Shown here: in pieces, positions 7,786-8,000 of the stretch
Layout of the letters: each line of letters starts with the position of its first letter
Numbering within the stretch: position 1 is the stretch's first letter
From: an uncultured Porphyromonadaceae bacterium
Lineage (GTDB): Bacteria > Bacteroidota > Bacteroidia > Bacteroidales > Muribaculaceae
Assembly: GCA_905193485.1 (NCBI GenBank)
Contig: CAJJOX010000096.1
Span: 1-8,000, forward strand
Length of the DNA stretch: 8,000 nt
Reading direction: 5' to 3'
Notes under the pieces: model-generated
What the model saw: only the letters and a program-made list of their open reading frames with translations
Databases searched by the model: none
Told to the model about the DNA's origin: nothing
Made by a program: the position numbers and the translations under genes

Positions 7786-7793
7786 CAATTATA
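7786..7793 (-). promoter_or_regulatory. Weak candidate -7 element of the first skp gene
   Basis: Read on the minus strand, TATAATTG differs from TAnnTTTG at one position and lies 33 bases before the ATG at 7752. No clear -33 element is seen. The bamA-skp gap (7753-7852) is AT-rich and holds no strong hairpin, so read-through from bamA is the alternative. Confidence 0.3.
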
Positions 7794-7852
7794 ATGATGA
7801 AAAGTTTATGGGATGAGGGCTTAAATAATGTTATCGGGGCGTGAGTACATGA

Positions 7853-8000
7853 TTAGAATTCCTGACCGAGGATGAAGTGGAAGTGGCTTCCGCCGCGCTG
7901 TCCGAACACTTTGTCGAAACCATATGCCCAGTCGATGCCCATCATGCCCACCATGGGGAGGAAAATGCGCAGGCCGGCGCCGGCGGCGCGGTCGAGGGCG
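7853..8000 (-). CDS. bamA: BamA outer-membrane assembly protein, C-terminal end (partial, 5' part outside window)
   Basis: Only the last 48 codons and the TAA stop (7853-7855) are inside the window; the gene runs off the right edge. The visible peptide contains LRIFLPMVGMMGIDWAYGF and then GGSHFHFILGQEF at the very C-terminus. This is characteristic of the final barrel strands of Bacteroidetes BamA: a GIDWAYGF strand, then an aromatic last strand ending in Phe, the outer-membrane protein beta-signal. BamA is the barrel subunit that folds proteins into the outer membrane. Having skp/ompH genes immediately downstream is the usual arrangement and supports the call. With only the end visible, another Omp85-family member cannot be fully excluded. 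Confidence 0.85.
   Translation of the reverse strand, partial: ALDRAAGAGLRIFLPMVGMMGIDWAYGFDKVFGQRGGSHFHFILGQEF

Overview
The window looks like the chromosome of a Bacteroidales bacterium, most like the Muribaculaceae/Bacteroides side of the order. Four things point there: several TAnnTTTG -7 promoter boxes of the Bacteroidetes type, A-rich leaders without Shine-Dalgarno sequences, a lipoprotein whose acylated Cys is followed by four Asp (a surface-export-like signal), and the gene order bamA, skp/ompH paralogs, murI. The genus is an inference. All eight complete genes and the one partial gene lie on the minus strand, so transcription runs from high to low coordinates.

Region 1 (8000 to about 5850) is an outer-membrane biogenesis block. 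It holds the last 48 codons of bamA, which enters from the right edge, and then three genes for periplasmic Skp/OmpH-like chaperones. The first is divergent. The second and third are close paralogs, apparently from a tandem duplication. Skp-type proteins hold unfolded outer-membrane proteins on their way to the BAM complex, so this is one functional module. Promoter boxes are visible before the second and third skp genes, and a weak one before the first. Hairpins follow the second and third.

Region 2 (about 5820 to 4650) is a self-contained unit: a promoter, a 350-aa lipoprotein of unknown function with two similar beta-rich halves, and a strong intrinsic terminator. It sits between the skp genes and murI.

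Region 3 (4550 to 32) starts at a good promoter and reads murI (glutamate racemase, peptidoglycan precursor supply), a YpfJ-type membrane-anchored zinc metallopeptidase, a secreted Ser-type sulfatase, and a YeiH-family membrane protein annotated in the family as a putative sulfate exporter. Spacing is 63 bp, then 38 bp (or a 4-base overlap), then 15 bp, with no visible terminator, so co-transcription is plausible. The sulfatase-YeiH pair is the most suggestive functional link.

No RNA genes, insertion sequences, CRISPR arrays or integrase-type elements were seen. No gap between genes reaches 300 bp. I see no clearly new multi-gene system. The points worth a second look are the sulfatase-YeiH pairing, the altered metal-site motif in the YpfJ-like protease, the lipoprotein unit inside the conserved cluster, and the tripled skp genes.
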